From contig NC_056752.1 in assembly GCF_018687715.1 (NCBI RefSeq), positions 37,704,001-37,768,000 of the forward strand: a stretch of DNA of 64,000 bases. Direction: 5' to 3'. Within the stretch, counting starts at the first letter, position 1; every line of letters starts with the position of its first letter. Of the stretch, positions 23,301-34,640 are shown one piece after another. The stretch comes from Carya illinoinensis (lineage: Eukaryota; Streptophyta; Magnoliopsida; Fagales; Juglandaceae). The notes beneath the pieces are model-generated. The model was not told where the DNA came from, did no database searches, and saw nothing but the letters and a program-made list of their open reading frames with translations. A program made the position numbers and the translations under genes.

Positions 23301-23773
23301 CTCCAAATGTCACGTGTCCTTCTTCTTTAGATCTAAGATGAAAGAACTTAGTCTTATCTCCCGTCATGTATCTTGAACATCCACTATCTAAAAACCATTT
23401 GTTTTTACTTGTGGATAACTTCATGCATACTTATAAAAACAATTAAAATGATTTTTCTTGGTACCCAAGTTCTTTGGGTCCTTTATTTATTAGTATTAGA
23501 AGAAACAAGATTTTTAGGTACCCATATGACCTTAATAGTCATTATAAGATTTCTTCTAATAGGACAAGTATGATAATTATGACCATTTCTATTACAGAGA
23601 TTGCAAATAGCATGTGACATATATGAAGAATTTGAATGATTATAATAATATCTTTTTTTGATAAAATTATTTTTATGAAAAGAATTTTGAATATGGGTCT
23701 TTAATGTAAAAGGATTATCAAAAAATTTTTTATAAGGTTTGTATTTTTTTTTTTTGGCATATATCCCAAGCAT
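20335..23773 (-). pseudogene. Sirevirus pol (protease, integrase, RT, RNase H), broken
   Basis: Domains in order on minus: a Cys/His-containing segment (CNLCNRNGHNYHTC, near 23,600); protease with WFLDSGCSRYMTGD (from 23,424); integrase core (22,825-21,989) with Asp in HMDLFGP, Asp in RNDRGKEF and Glu in NGVVERKNR; reverse transcriptase (21,964-21,221); RNase H (to 20,335). RT keeps YVDD (21278-21289), but the first catalytic Asp is Asn in FFQMNVKS (codon 21542-21544). At least four frame breaks separate the pieces. Such a pol normally makes and integrates the cDNA; this copy cannot. Confidence 0.9.
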
Positions 23774-23872
23774 GCCTTGTCAAAAACACATCTTTGACTA
23801 CCAAGAAGTTTTTCAAAATTTCTTTTTCTATTCGTAAAGTTTTCAACAATATTTTCTAAATCATTTTTCTTC

Positions 23873-25118
23873 TTAAGTCAGCTTAAGATTTTCATCTTTC
23901 AAAATGATATTTTCTTTTCTTAAAATATCAATTTCGTTTGTTAAAGAATAATTTTTCTTTTTCAAAGCAGTATACTTGATACCAAATTTTTCAAATTCCT
24001 CGTATACCTCTTCTAAAATATTTTGTAATTTTTCATATGAAAGATCTTTAATATTATCAAGATTTGTTACCTCAATGTCATCTTTAGCCATAAGACAAAG
24101 ATTTGCTGATTTTCCATTACTTGCTTCACTATCTGAGCTACTTGAATCATCATCCAATGTAACTTTCATTGCTTTTTTGCCCTTGTTTCGATCTTTCTTT
24201 AGTAGAGGACAATCTGACTTGATATGACCAGGCTTATTGCATTTATAACAAATTAAAGTATCATTTTTATCTGAATCTTTTTTGGAAAACTTTTTGAAAG
24301 ATTTTCTCGGAGGAGTTTTATTTTTCTTTAAGAACCTCTGAATTCTTCTTGTTATCATCGCAACTTTTTCATCTTTATCTTCATTTTCCTCATCGTCATC
24401 ACTTTCACTTTCATGAGGAACAACTTTAAGTGTCAAATTCTTCTTTGGCTTTCATTCTTCTTCTCCTCTTTTCAATGTGTACTCATGGGTGATAAGTGAC
24501 CCGATGAGTTCATTCACTTCGAGCTTCTTGAGGTCTCTAACTTCAAGAATCGTTGTCACTTTTGATTCCCAGCGTTTTGGTAGAGTTGAGAATTTTTCTT
24601 ACTATCTCCACCTTGGAATAAACTTTGCTAAGAGCTGTCAAGCTGTTTATGATGTTAGTAAAACGAGTGTGCATACTAGAAATAGATTCACCACCATTCA
24701 TCTTAAACATTTCATATTCATGAGTAAAAATATAAATTTTTTATTCCTTGACTTGCGAAATTCTTTCATAAGTAACTTCTAAATTATCCCAAATTTCTTT
24801 TGTCATAGCACAAGTTATTATTCTATTAAATTCATTTCCATTGAGAGCATTAAATAATAAATTCATAGCAGTTAAATTCAAAATATAAAGTCTATCGTCT
24901 TCATGATCAAACTATTTTACTTTCTTTTTGACATTTACTCCATCAACCACTTTTGTTGGAATATAAGATCCATTTACAATGCATTTTCAGATTTCTCGAC
25001 CTTGAGTTTGAACGAATATTCTCATTTTAACTTTCTAGAATGAGTAATTATCTCCACAAAAGAGTGGAGGCCGACTGCTAGATTGACATTCACCAAATGA
25101 AGCTGTAATGTTAGCCAT
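23873..25118 (-). pseudogene. Sirevirus gag (UBN2-type, with zinc knuckle), broken
   Basis: The likely start ATG is 25118-25116 (MANITASFGE...), 45 bases inside the primer site. The N-terminal two thirds (25,118-24,437) read as a UBN2/Retrotran_gag domain only after several shifts and stops. The C-terminal frame 24,436-23,873 is open and has an acidic stretch (ESDDDEENEDKDEK), the zinc knuckle CYKCNKPGHIKSDC (CX2CX4HX4C) and a coiled-coil tail. Gag packages element RNA into cytoplasmic particles. Confidence 0.85.
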
Positions 25119-25162
25119 AAGATTTTAACTCAAAAGATAGTTAATCTTATAATAGAGCTTTT

Positions 25163-25175
25163 AGCTCTGATACCA
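25163..25175 (-). other. Primer binding site (initiator Met tRNA type)
   Basis: On the minus strand TGGTATCAGAGCT, complementary to the 3' end of plant initiator methionine tRNA, two bases inside the 5' LTR. It starts minus-strand cDNA synthesis and fixes the orientation of the element. Confidence 0.9.
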
Positions 25176-25177
25176 AT

Positions 25178-26511
25178 TGTTACCCAGATGACTAACACAA
25201 GAGGGGAGTGAATTGAGTTGTATTTAAAAAAAATAACAATTATAAATCAAATATACAATATAAAATATAAACAAAATACGAAACAGTAATAAATATAAAG
25301 AGTAAGGGTAAGAGAGAAACAAACTCAGTATGTTAACGAGGTTCGACCCCACTGTCTAAGTTCTCGCCTCAAGCTACTCCTTGAAGATCTAAAAATTCAC
25401 TATTCAACCTCTTTCAGGTGGAAATAGAAACCTATTACATCTTTGAACAATACCGCTACAAAGGATCCTTGTAGAACACCCTCTACACTTGCAATCACCT
25501 TACACATGGTGATTCAACTATTTCCTATGTAGAACACTTTCTACACGCACAAGGGTTATACACACCCTTTTACTGATACAAGAGCTGATAGTGAATAAGT
25601 TATCAAAAAACACTCCTCAATGAGTGAAATAATAACAATACAACGCAAAATATATCTATAAAAATGAATAAAGATTAATGCTCAATGTTTAGAGAAGAGA
25701 GAATGAAAGTTTTGAATGAATGTTGTATGCTCTGGATGTTGTAAATGTGAAGCTCTCAAATGATCTATTTAATAGCCATATGAGATTTCATATTCAAATT
25801 TAAAAAGATTCACATGTCAAAGACAACATCATTCATTTTTTCAAAAAATTCAAATAAAAAATTCTTCTTTTTCAATTGTCAAAAACAACATCATTCATTT
25901 TTCAAAAATTATAAATCTAATCTTTTACTTTTGGCATATGACAAAAGGTACTTTACTTTTCAAATATTTCAAACTTAATATTTTACTTTTTGCATATGAC
26001 AAAAGGAACACACTTTACTTTTCAAATATTTCAAACAAAATTATCTACCTTTTGCATAAATCTAAAAAACATCAACCACTTTTGAAAATATTTAAATAAA
26101 ACATGTACATATGAAAGATGACAATCAATCATCTTTAATATTTTCAAAATTCAACCCTTTAATCAAGGTATGCACATGTGAAAGATGACAATCAATCATC
26201 TTTCAAAAATTTCAAATTTAATTTTCAAAAAATTCATGCACATGTGGAAAATGTATTTTAATACTTTATGATAAAATATTAATTTTGAACCTTAATCCTA
26301 ATTTCAAATTTTTAAGGGATTTACAATATTACTCTATGACTTTAATGTGAACTTATTCCCTTCTTGCTCATACTTGTTTCCTTGATGTGCTTGACTTCAT
26401 TGTGTAGACAATTTGAGTTTGAAACTCCTTTATCCTTTGAATTCATTTGTTATCATCAAAATCCATGTGTAGATATATAATTACACAAAACTTGAAACTT
26501 TGGATTCAATA
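25178..26511 (-). repeat. 5' LTR of the Sirevirus
   Basis: Begins TGTTACCCAGATG and ends TTCAATA; the usual terminal CA has become TA. It is next to the primer site, so it is the 5' LTR of the minus-strand element. It aligns end to end with 17,955-19,290 and with the solo LTR at 5,267-6,589. Confidence 0.92.
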
Positions 26512-26516
26512 AAATT

Positions 26517-26629
26517 GAAACCCTAAAATAATTTAGGAGTTCAATTCAAAACCTTAAACTGGTTTAGTGATTTGGATTGAACCCCGAGATTATTTAGGAC
26601 TTTGGATTCGACATCCGAAGATTATTTAG
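26517..26629. repeat. Right half of the ~31-bp minisatellite
   Basis: Units end in TTTAG at 26536, 26567, 26597 and 26629 (31, 30 and 32 bases apart). Each has a GANTTNGATTCGAACC-like middle. They continue the array at 17,843-17,954 across the copia insertion. Confidence 0.7.
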
Positions 26630-27448
26630 TATAAACTCCAAAATTTTTTCCAAAAACAAAACTCCACAGCACCCAAAATACAACCTCATCCTCCATTGAA
26701 ACAATCTCATCATCCTTTGAGAGAGAGAGAGAGAGAGAGAGAACAAATTTCAAAATACTTAGAATTCAAAAGTTTGAGATACTTACAGCTATAAAATGAG
26801 ATAGAGAGAAAAAGTGTTGTAGAGACGATGAGTGAAAGAGTTAAGAGAGAGGCTGAGTGAGAAAGGGTTGAGAGAAAGTGAGTCGAGACACACGCGGGAG
26901 GGTTGCGTTCTTATTAACCTTGTACTGAAACAACAACATTTTGGGGATACCCAAAATATAATAACCTACAAGAAATTCAATGAATGAATTTATTTCAGCA
27001 TTAGAAATGTCATGAAATCTCTAAAAAGTTTTACGAACTAAGCGTCACATTAAGTTTTAGTCTATCAGCATAGTCGAATCTCGACACACTATAATGACAA
27101 AGCTGCCTTTTCATTTCTTTGAGGAAATTAGGAGTATAAGTTGGAAAAAATAAATTATACCATTAGTCTCATGAATATTTAGAAATTTTAAATGCAATGT
27201 TATGTTTTTCGTTTTCCAGATAAATAGTACCCGAGAGTGCTTTTTTATTTAATCAAGGTATTAGGAGTCAAATTTCACGAAAATGAATTGCACTACTAGA
27301 CTCATATAATTATTTAGGATTTATGGTATATTATTAATTTTTGCAATTTCTTGGATGAATATTAACCCCTGGGATATTGCAACATAGACCCGTTTCAAAC
27401 GATTGTTAAATCGCTACGTTGAATGTCTAAAACAACTTTGGAGATTAT
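26630..27448. other. Intergenic, with a GA microsatellite
   Basis: No gene. (GA)12 runs from 26719 to 26742, followed by further GAGAGA/GAGTGAGAAAG words to about 26,900. The rest is AT-rich without recognised features. Confidence 0.6.
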
Positions 27449-28309
27449 TTAATTGAACACTTGGGAAGATCTTAATTATACTTGGTGAATAATGTAGGTC
27501 ACTTGATACTTGAAGGAACCATGAGATAGAGATGTGAAGGAATGGAAGGCAAACCAAGCCATATGATCTGTCACTTAAGGCAAATATTATTTCATCCAAT
27601 CTAATACTATATGGTCAACCAAAAGAGGGCTTCAAACCCAACAACTATCCACCTAAAAAAGTTGCCGATAGCTACATCGCAAGTCTCTCCCATTCAAAAT
27701 CATAACATCAATACCGCAATTCTAAAAAAAGAAAGTACTAGAAAAAATGCTATGTATGAGAGGGCCGTAAAGGACTATCTTGAGCCAACTTTCGGGAGGC
27801 CAGTTCAGGCTCTCTTTACTCAAACCTCCTACCTGACTTCAGTTTATTGATCTTTTCCTGCCTGTAAATCTCCTTCTCATTTCAAGGAAATATATTGGTC
27901 TTCCCACTTAATCAGTAAAAGATTCCCGTCCTCGCTTCTTCCGTTGGTAGGTCGAGTGCTTTCATTCCTCTAATTTGAGAGTTGCAAAGTAAGAAAGGGG
28001 CTTCCATTAGCATTAGTAGTTGTAGTTGGCACTCTTCCCACTCTTGCTTCCTAGAGCATCGATGAGCTAAAGAAACGATCCCTACTTGATACGAAACAGA
28101 ATAGGAACTTCATTTATACTTAAATACTTTAATCGATGAACAATCGTTGGTTTGATTGACGGATTATGTGAGAGGATGGTAGAGGGCTAAATCATTACCT
28201 AAATCCTTAAGATCTCCCTTGAATGGGGGTTTAGCTATAGCTAGCCTTGAAAACTTGTTAGACTTGAGATCATCTGAACCATGGAGCTACCGTTCCAACT
28301 CCAAACTCT
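27449..28309. repeat. Copy 1 of a ~0.95 kb duplicated sequence of unknown origin
   Basis: It aligns base for base, with scattered differences, to 33,535-34,405. Shared words include TGAATAATGTAGG, GGCAAACCAAGCCAT-like, TTTCGGGAGG, TTATTGATCTTTTCCT, GGGCTTCCATTAGCATTAG, GATGAACAATCGTTGGTTTGA and GATCATCTG(A/G)ACCATGGAG. GC content is higher than the surroundings. Short frames across it are not conserved between copies, so it is probably non-coding. The gypsy element starts right after it. Confidence 0.8.
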
Positions 28310-29063
28310 TGATATGAACCCGCGAGATTGGAACCCCTTGAACTCACAATCAATTTGAAAACCCACCTAAGAAAGTCGAAATCAAGTCAATGAATGGAAG
28401 AATCTAGACCCGTTGAGAAACTCGTTTAAAAAACCAAGATTACAAATGAGGAATGCCACAAAGGTTGTAATTTACTTTTGATAAATTCAAAAGTTCAAGA
28501 AGAACAATAGGAGATAAAACTCAACTCACAATGAAATAATTACCAAATTGTCTAACCATAAAGAGGGCAGTCAAAGATGTTTAAATACTCCCCAACAAAA
28601 ATAACCCTAGGTCAAAATAAGGTCTCTTCCCAAAAATACCCTTAAGTGAATAGTACCGCGCTACAGTACCGTAAATAATATCACGCTACAGTAATTCCTT
28701 GAAACCCTATTTCAACAAAATAATAACTTTCCCAATATGTTCTTAAGTCATTCTTATAATAAACCTAATTATTCTAAGCTAATACAATAAGTCCTTTAAA
28801 TGAATTAAACAAGTTGAAAGCCTTCAAGTGTCCAAAGCCTTTAAGTCATGTTGCTCTCTTCCATAGCTTGTATCAAATGGATGAAAACTAGTTCTCATTC
28901 TTTCAAGTCCATCTTGAGTGTTGGGCTCTTGTTAACTTCATCTAAAGTGGTTTGCACCAATCCTTGTATTGCCTCCTTAATCTTCTTGGCTCTTAATCTT
29001 GTAATTGATCAATCTGGAACTTATAACGGATCTTTAAGACTAGGCCCATCTTGATGCCCATCA
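28310..29063 (-). repeat. 3' LTR of the gypsy element
   Basis: 754 bp with TG..CA ends. Its first 169 bases on the minus strand (29063 down to 28895) continue the pol reading frame and supply its stop codon. It aligns to 32680-33457 along its full length. Confidence 0.9.
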
Positions 29064-31800
29064 TTCATCCTCTCTTTAAAAGGATTCGACCTCGAATCTT
29101 CACCTACACCAAAAGGATAAAGATCAGAAACATTGAAAGTAGCAGATACATTGTACTCATCTCGAAGATCCACTTTATATACATTATTATTAATTTTCTA
29201 AAAAATTTGGAACGGTTCATCTCCTCGAGGATGTAACTTGGTCCTTCTATGGGTTGGGAATCTTTCTTTAAATATGTGAACCCAAACCCAATCTCTTGAT
29301 TCAAAGATGACACGCTTTCACCCTTTATTAGCTTTAGAAGCAACTTTTTCATTCTTTTGGGCAATTTGAAGCCATACCCTCTCATGAAGTGACTTTACCA
29401 ACTCCACATTCTTTTGTCCATCCAAGCTACTGATATCATCAACAAGTAATGGCATTAAACCTAAAAGAGTAAGTGGATTAAATCTATAGACAATTTTAAA
29501 AGGAGAATATGAAGTAGTAGTATGCATGGTCTTATTATATGCAAACTCTATAAATAGCAAACAGTTATTCCAAGTTTTTAAATTCTTATGAATAACAGTG
29601 TGTAAGAGCTGAGTTAAGGTCTTATTAACTACTTCAGTTTGTCTGTTAGTCTATGGATGACAAGTAGTAGAAAAAAAAAAGCTTAGTACCCAATTTTTTC
29701 TATAAAACCTTCCAAAAGTAATTAAGGAATTTGACATCCATATCAGAAACAAGACTCCTAAGCACATCATAAAATCGCACTATCCTTTTGAAAAACAAGT
29801 CAGTTATGTTTGTGGCATCATCAGTTTTATGACATGGAATGAAATGTGTCATTTTACTAAACCCATCTACAATCACAAAAATAGAATCTCTACCATTTTT
29901 TGTCTTAGCCAACCCCAAAACAAAATCCATAGAGATGTCTACCAGTGCCTCACAAGGGACGGGTAAGGGTGTATACAACTCTTGTGGCAAAACTTAAGAT
30001 TTGGATTTTCTACATGTAATGCACCTGCTATAAATACGATTGATGTCTCTTTTCATCTTAAGCCAAAAGAAATATTCATACAAAAAATTAATGAATGACA
30101 AATAATACTCCCATAAACGTTCATGAAACACATTTGAAGTCTTCGTTTTACCAAAATGACCACTCCAATTATATGCAACCTTAACGAATGGCAAACCATA
30201 CTTCTAAAAGTGTTCATGCAATACGCCAAAAATCTTCTTTACGCCAAAATGATCATTCCAATTATATGTAAACTCAATGAATTGGAAACAATACTCCCAC
30301 TAATGGTCATGCAACACGTCTAAAGTCCTCTTTATACTAAAATGTCCCAACAAACCATACTCATGCACAAGCAATTCATGCATAAGACTAATAGGCTCAC
30401 AAAATCTATTATCTTTAAACAAATACTAATCTAGTCTATAGCTCTTACTAAATAATACTTTCTTATAAATTCCATACACACTAGCAAAGTTATAATCATT
30501 AGCATGCAATTTCTTATCATATTCAAATTTCAATAACTTTGCTTCTAAAATGAAGACAAAGACATACATTCTTGATATTGTAACAACCGCAAAATTTTCC
30601 TTACCTTGTGTGTATTTGATTACATGAGGAAGAATCAATATACAATCCTCCCACTTGGTATGTATTCTAGTCAACTTACCTTATTCCTTCAAGTACGTCA
30701 AAAACTCATGTTCTTTAAAGAAAAGTTGGGTAGGAATTGTCGCACTTGACAAAAAATCAATTTGAAGCTCTATTCCTCTAATAGGTGGTAATTCACTAAG
30801 GACATCGTTAGGCAGCACAACATCATATTTCTGCAATAAAGAGATAACAACATTAGGTAAAGATTTACTAAATTCGTTAGTACTAAAATTCACTTTAGCA
30901 TAAAAACTCATTTTTCTTTCTTTTTTGTCACTTTCTTTACTCTCGTTTTTCTTTTCACTCTCATTTTCCTTTTCACTCTTTTTTTTTTTTATTATTATTG
31001 AGCTTTCAGCCTCAACCTCATTTCTTTTCTCTCTCATTTTTCCATCTCTTATTTTCGATTTCACTATTTCTTTTTTCTTCAATCTCACTCACACTCTTTT
31101 CTTTTCACTCAACCTCACTTTTATTCTCTTTTTTTATCAATTTCACTTTCTCTCTTTCTTTTTTGATCAACCCAACTTTCATTTTTTTTTCCTTATCAAC
31201 TTCACTTCTACTTTTTTTTTTTTTCGACCTCACTTGTTAACTTCAATTGGTCCTCATGGACTTGTGTTGGTGTTAGAGGAGAAAATTTGATAGTTTTTCC
31301 ATAATTTTTAAAATTGTACATATTCCTGAACTCATCATGGATCACTCTCCTATTACATTGTCATGACCTCCCTAACAAAATATGACCAGTATGCATAGGC
31401 ACTACATCACAAAATACCTCATCCTTGTACTTCTCAATTGAAAAAGAAACTAACACTTGCTTATTTAACCTAATCTCCTTACAATCATTCAACTACTGCA
31501 ACTTGTACGGTATAGGATGTTTCAAGGTAGGTAAATTCAATATCTCATCTAAAGTAGTGCTAGCCATATTAATACAACTCCCCTATTAATGATCATACTA
31601 CATACCTTATTATTAATGTGATATCTAGTATGAAAAATATTCTCTCTCTGTTGCTCCATATCATTTATTTTAATTTCTGTATTGAGAGCATGCCTGGCAA
31701 TAAGAGACTTACTATGCCCTTCATTCTCATATCCATTCTCAATATTAGGCTCACGCCTTCTACTATCTCTCACACTTTGCAGATTTCTAATCAATAATTC
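28895..31800 (-). pseudogene. Gypsy polyprotein remnant: protease, RNase H end, integrase; RT core missing
   Basis: Reading on minus: a gag-protease junction and protease region (31,794-31,300; active-site Asp replaced in CSMIINRG, where an Asp-Gly pair is expected); a Lys/Glu-rich linker (31,088-30,800) leading to LPPIRGIELQIDF, the usual segment before RT. The frame then jumps directly to the end of RNase H (LTYLKE, then TRIHTKWEDCILILPHVIKY), so the RT core and most of RNase H are gone at about 30,690. Next come the integrase zinc-binding part (30,194-29,994, CITCRKSKS), the core (29,990-29,318, Asp in DISMDFVLG, Asp in VSDMDVKF) and the C-terminal region. The frame crosses the polypurine tract and ends with TGA at 28897-28895 in the 3' LTR. 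Several frameshifts. No chromodomain was recognised. Confidence 0.8.
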
Positions 31801-32679
31801 ATCCTATCCCCCACTTCTTCCAACGACAAATTTAACTTTTGAAACTTTTATTGCATGGATTGCAACACAAGCAATGAATTGTCTGCCACTCCTTTTGGTA
31901 TTGAGTCACTATTATGAGAAATCGTAACGTACTGTATAAAAAGAATGTTAGTAGTAAAAATCTCACATATTCCCTTAAGTGTTTACGCTCAAATAATGAC
32001 ATTCCACTCATGTTTCACTCTTAATTAATTTTTTTCCAATAATGCTTTTACACTCTCTTACCTTTTACTTCAAGAGTTTTCCCACTCAAAATTTTTATAA
32101 ACTGATTGAACTCAATCAAGATAATACAACCTTGTTTTATTTAAATTAATAATTAGGTCCAAGAAACAAGAACAAGAGAAAATACATAAGGAATAAAATG
32201 ATACCAAAATCAAGAAAATTATACGAGGAAAGAGTAAATACAAAATATGATACCAACTATAATATGTATGCAGCCCCTTTGATGATGACGCTTAATAAAA
32301 AAAAATTCGGATTTCTATACTCAATTTTTTTTTCGAATCTTTTTTTTTTTCTTTTCTTTTCTCACCAATTCAATCACAAATAGTAATATTCAATTGTGTA
32401 AATCAAACAATTGAATTTAAACATATAAGAATTGACAAAAGTATAAGGAAACAATGAAACGAAACTCCAAGCAATTGACAATTCAAAGATGCAAGAAGTC
32501 CTAAAATTTAGAAACTCTAATGAAGCAAATTTCAACAACCCAAGAATAAGGAACTTCTGCATTTTTTTTTTTTTTCTTTTTGAGACCCTAAAACAATGAA
32601 ACCCTAAAATTAAATTTAAAGATGCAGAAATTAAAAGATAAAATCAGGCCTAATTGGAAACTTTACTCTGAATACCAAA
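31801..32679 (-). other. Gypsy 5' internal region (gag remnant) and primer site
   Basis: This should hold gag, but no intact gag frame remains; the sequence is AT-rich with T runs (32330-32350, 32560-32580). The primer binding site occupies 32664-32679. The expected gag length of about 1.2-1.5 kb is not met, so part of gag is probably deleted. Confidence 0.5.
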
Positions 32680-33457
32680 TGATATGAACCCGTGGGATTG
32701 GAACCTCTTGAACCCACAATCAATTTAAAAGCTGGTCCAAGAAAGCCAAAATTAAGTCAATAGACAAAAGAATCTAAACCCGTTGAGGAACTCGTTTCAA
32801 GAACCTAAATTATATTAAAATCTAGACCGATTGAAGAACTTATCTCAAGAACCCAGATTACAAAAGAGAAACGCCACAAAAGTTGTGATTTATCTTTGAT
32901 AAGTTTAAAATTTCAAGAAGAACAAGAGGAGATAAAATTCAACTCATAATGAAATAATCATCAAATTATCTAACCATGAAGTAGACAGCCAAAAATGTTT
33001 AAATACTTCTCAACAAAAATAACCCAAGGCCAAAATAAGGTCCATTCCCAAAAATACGTTTAAGTGAACAGTGTCGTGCTACAGTAACTCATTGAAACCC
33101 TAGTTCAACAAAATAATAACTTTTTCAACATGTCCTTAAGTCCTTTTCATAATAAACATAATTATTCTAAACTAATAAAATAAGTCATTTAAATTAATTA
33201 AACAAGTTAAGAAGCTTCAAGTGCCCAAAACCTTTAAGTTATGCTTCTCTCTTCCATAGCTTGTATCTAATGGATCAAAAACCGATTCTCATTCTTTCAA
33301 GCCCATCTTGAGTGTTGGGCTCTTGCTAAATTCATCTCAAGTGGATTGTACCAATTCTTGCATTGCCTCATTGATCTTCTTGGCTCTTAATCTTGTAATT
33401 GACTCATTTGGAACTTGCAACGAATTTTTAAGACTAGGTCTATCTTGGTACCCATCA
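32680..33457 (-). repeat. 5' LTR of the gypsy element
   Basis: 778 bp, TG..CA ends. It carries a duplicated CTAGACC/GATTGAAGAACTTATCTCAAGAACC stretch (around 32,770-32,860) missing from the other LTR, which accounts for its extra length. Confidence 0.9.
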
Positions 33458-34406
33458 GCTTTCCTTACAATTATTAATAGCAAAGAGGATGATACCGAGA
33501 ATGAGATTATAAGGACTCGTGACTACCACACAAAGATAGCCCTCTACAATATTACACTTGGCAAGATTCTAGCCTCACTAGGTGAATAGTGTAGGACACT
33601 TGGTAATAGAAGGAACTATGAGATGGAGATGTGAATGAATGGAAGACAAACCAAGCCATGTGATCCTGCCACCTAAAGCAAACACTACTCCATCAAACCA
33701 AACACTACGTGGCCAACCAAAAGGGGGCTTCAACCCCGACGACTATCTACCTGAAGAAGTTGCTGATAGCTACATTGCGATTCTCTTCCCTTCCAAAGCA
33801 CAACATGAATACCACCATTTTAAAAAATAAAAAAAGTAGAGGAATGTATGAGGGGGTCGTAAATGGCTCTCTTGAGCCCACTTTCGGGAGGTCAATTGAG
33901 GCTCTCTTTACATCAAACCTCCAACCTAACTTCTATTTATTGATCTTTTCCTACTTGCAAATCCCCTTCTTCCTTTAATGATATAGATCGGTCTTCCCAC
34001 TTAATTAGTACCAGATTCCTATCCTCGCTTCTTCCGTGGGTGGGTATAGCGCTTTCCTTCATCTAGTTCGAGAGTTGTAGAGCAAGAAAAGGGCTTCCAT
34101 TAGCATTAGTAGTTGTATTTGGCACTTATCTTGCTCTTGCTTCCTAGAGCACTGATGAGCTAAACAGAGTATCCCTACTTGATACGAAATAGAATAGAAA
34201 CTTCACTCATTTTTAAATACTTCGATCGATGAACAATCGTTGGTTTGACCGATGGATTACGTGGGGGGATGGTAGATGGCTAAATCATTACCTAAATCAT
34301 TAAGATCTCCCTAGAATGGGGGTTTAGCTATAACTAACCTTGAGAACTTGTTAGACCTGAGATCATCTGGACCATGGAGTTACCGTGGCTCCTAACCCTA
34401 ATAGCC
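33458..34406. repeat. Copy 2 of the ~0.95 kb duplicated sequence
   Basis: Begins GCTTTCCTTACAATTATTAATAG, directly after the gypsy 5' LTR, and runs to AACCCTAATAGCC. It is the same sequence as 27,449-28,309 plus about 75 bases at its start that copy 1 lacks. It keeps the same conserved words in the same order. Confidence 0.8.
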
Positions 34407-34640
34407 ACTTTGCTTGCAATTATTAATAGCTAAGAGCATGATACAAAATGAGATTATAAGGACTCACGACTACCACACAAAGATAGCCCTCTACAATATT
34501 ACACTTGGCAAAAATCCTAACTACACTTGGTGAATAATGTAGGACACTTGGCACTAGGAACTATGAGATGTAGGACACTTGCCACCCACGACAAACACTG
34601 TTCCATCTAATTAAAAGAGGGGTTTAACCCTAGTGAAACT
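34407..34640. repeat. Partial copy 3 of the duplicated sequence, with the empty gypsy site
   Basis: ACTTTGCTTGCAATTATTAATAGCTAAGAGCATGATAC... matches the start of copy 2 and continues through TAGCCCTCTACAATATTACACTTGGC and GTAGGACACTTG before breaking off near 34,640. The junction 34405-34412 shows what the gypsy target looked like without the insertion. Confidence 0.7.

Larger units (their letters stand above)
17955..26511 (-). mobile_element. Full-length Sirevirus-type Ty1/copia retrotransposon, decayed
   Basis: 8,557 bp on the minus strand, flanked by an exact 5-bp duplication AAATT (17950-17954 and 26512-26516). Its parts are two long LTRs (1,336 and 1,334 bp), an initiator-Met tRNA primer site, gag, a PR-IN-RT-RNase H pol, two C-rich (purine on minus) tracts before the 3' LTR, and a ~1 kb region after pol. 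Long LTRs, this primer site, the CTCCCCCTTTTTGATGATGACAAA junction and more than one polypurine tract are marks of the Sirevirus (SIRE/Maximus) lineage. The first ~130 bases of the two LTRs match at roughly nine in ten positions, so the insertion is not recent. Gag-pol is broken by many stops and shifts, so the copy cannot move on its own. Confidence 0.93.
28310..33457 (-). mobile_element. Ty3/gypsy retrotransposon, Reina-like chromovirus, internally deleted
   Basis: 5,148 bp on the minus strand. LTRs are 28310-29063 (3') and 32680-33457 (5'), both starting TGATATGAACCC and ending CCCATCA. The primer site beside the 5' LTR reads TTTGGTATTCAGAGT on minus (initiator-Met type with an extra base). 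A polypurine tract (AAAGAGAGGATGA on minus, 29064-29083 region) lies at the 3' LTR. The flanks ACTCT and GCTTT are each one change from ACTTT, the base sequence at the same place in the uninterrupted repeat copy (34407-34411), so the target duplication was probably ACTTT. The motifs [35 protein letters not shown] and CSMIINRG fit plant Reina-type elements. Non-autonomous and decayed. Confidence 0.88.

Noticed and set aside
30925..31290. 121-codon plus-strand frame rich in Phe and Ser
   Set aside because: It is the antisense shadow of the Lys/Glu-rich linker in the gypsy polyprotein.
33639..33978. Two short frames (63 and 89 codons) in duplicated copy 2
   Set aside because: The matching places in copy 1 have different frames and stops, so protein conservation is not supported.
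27449..34640. Calling the duplicated unit a mitochondrial DNA insertion
   Set aside because: Only a stylistic impression; no mitochondrial gene could be identified in it, so it is left as unknown.
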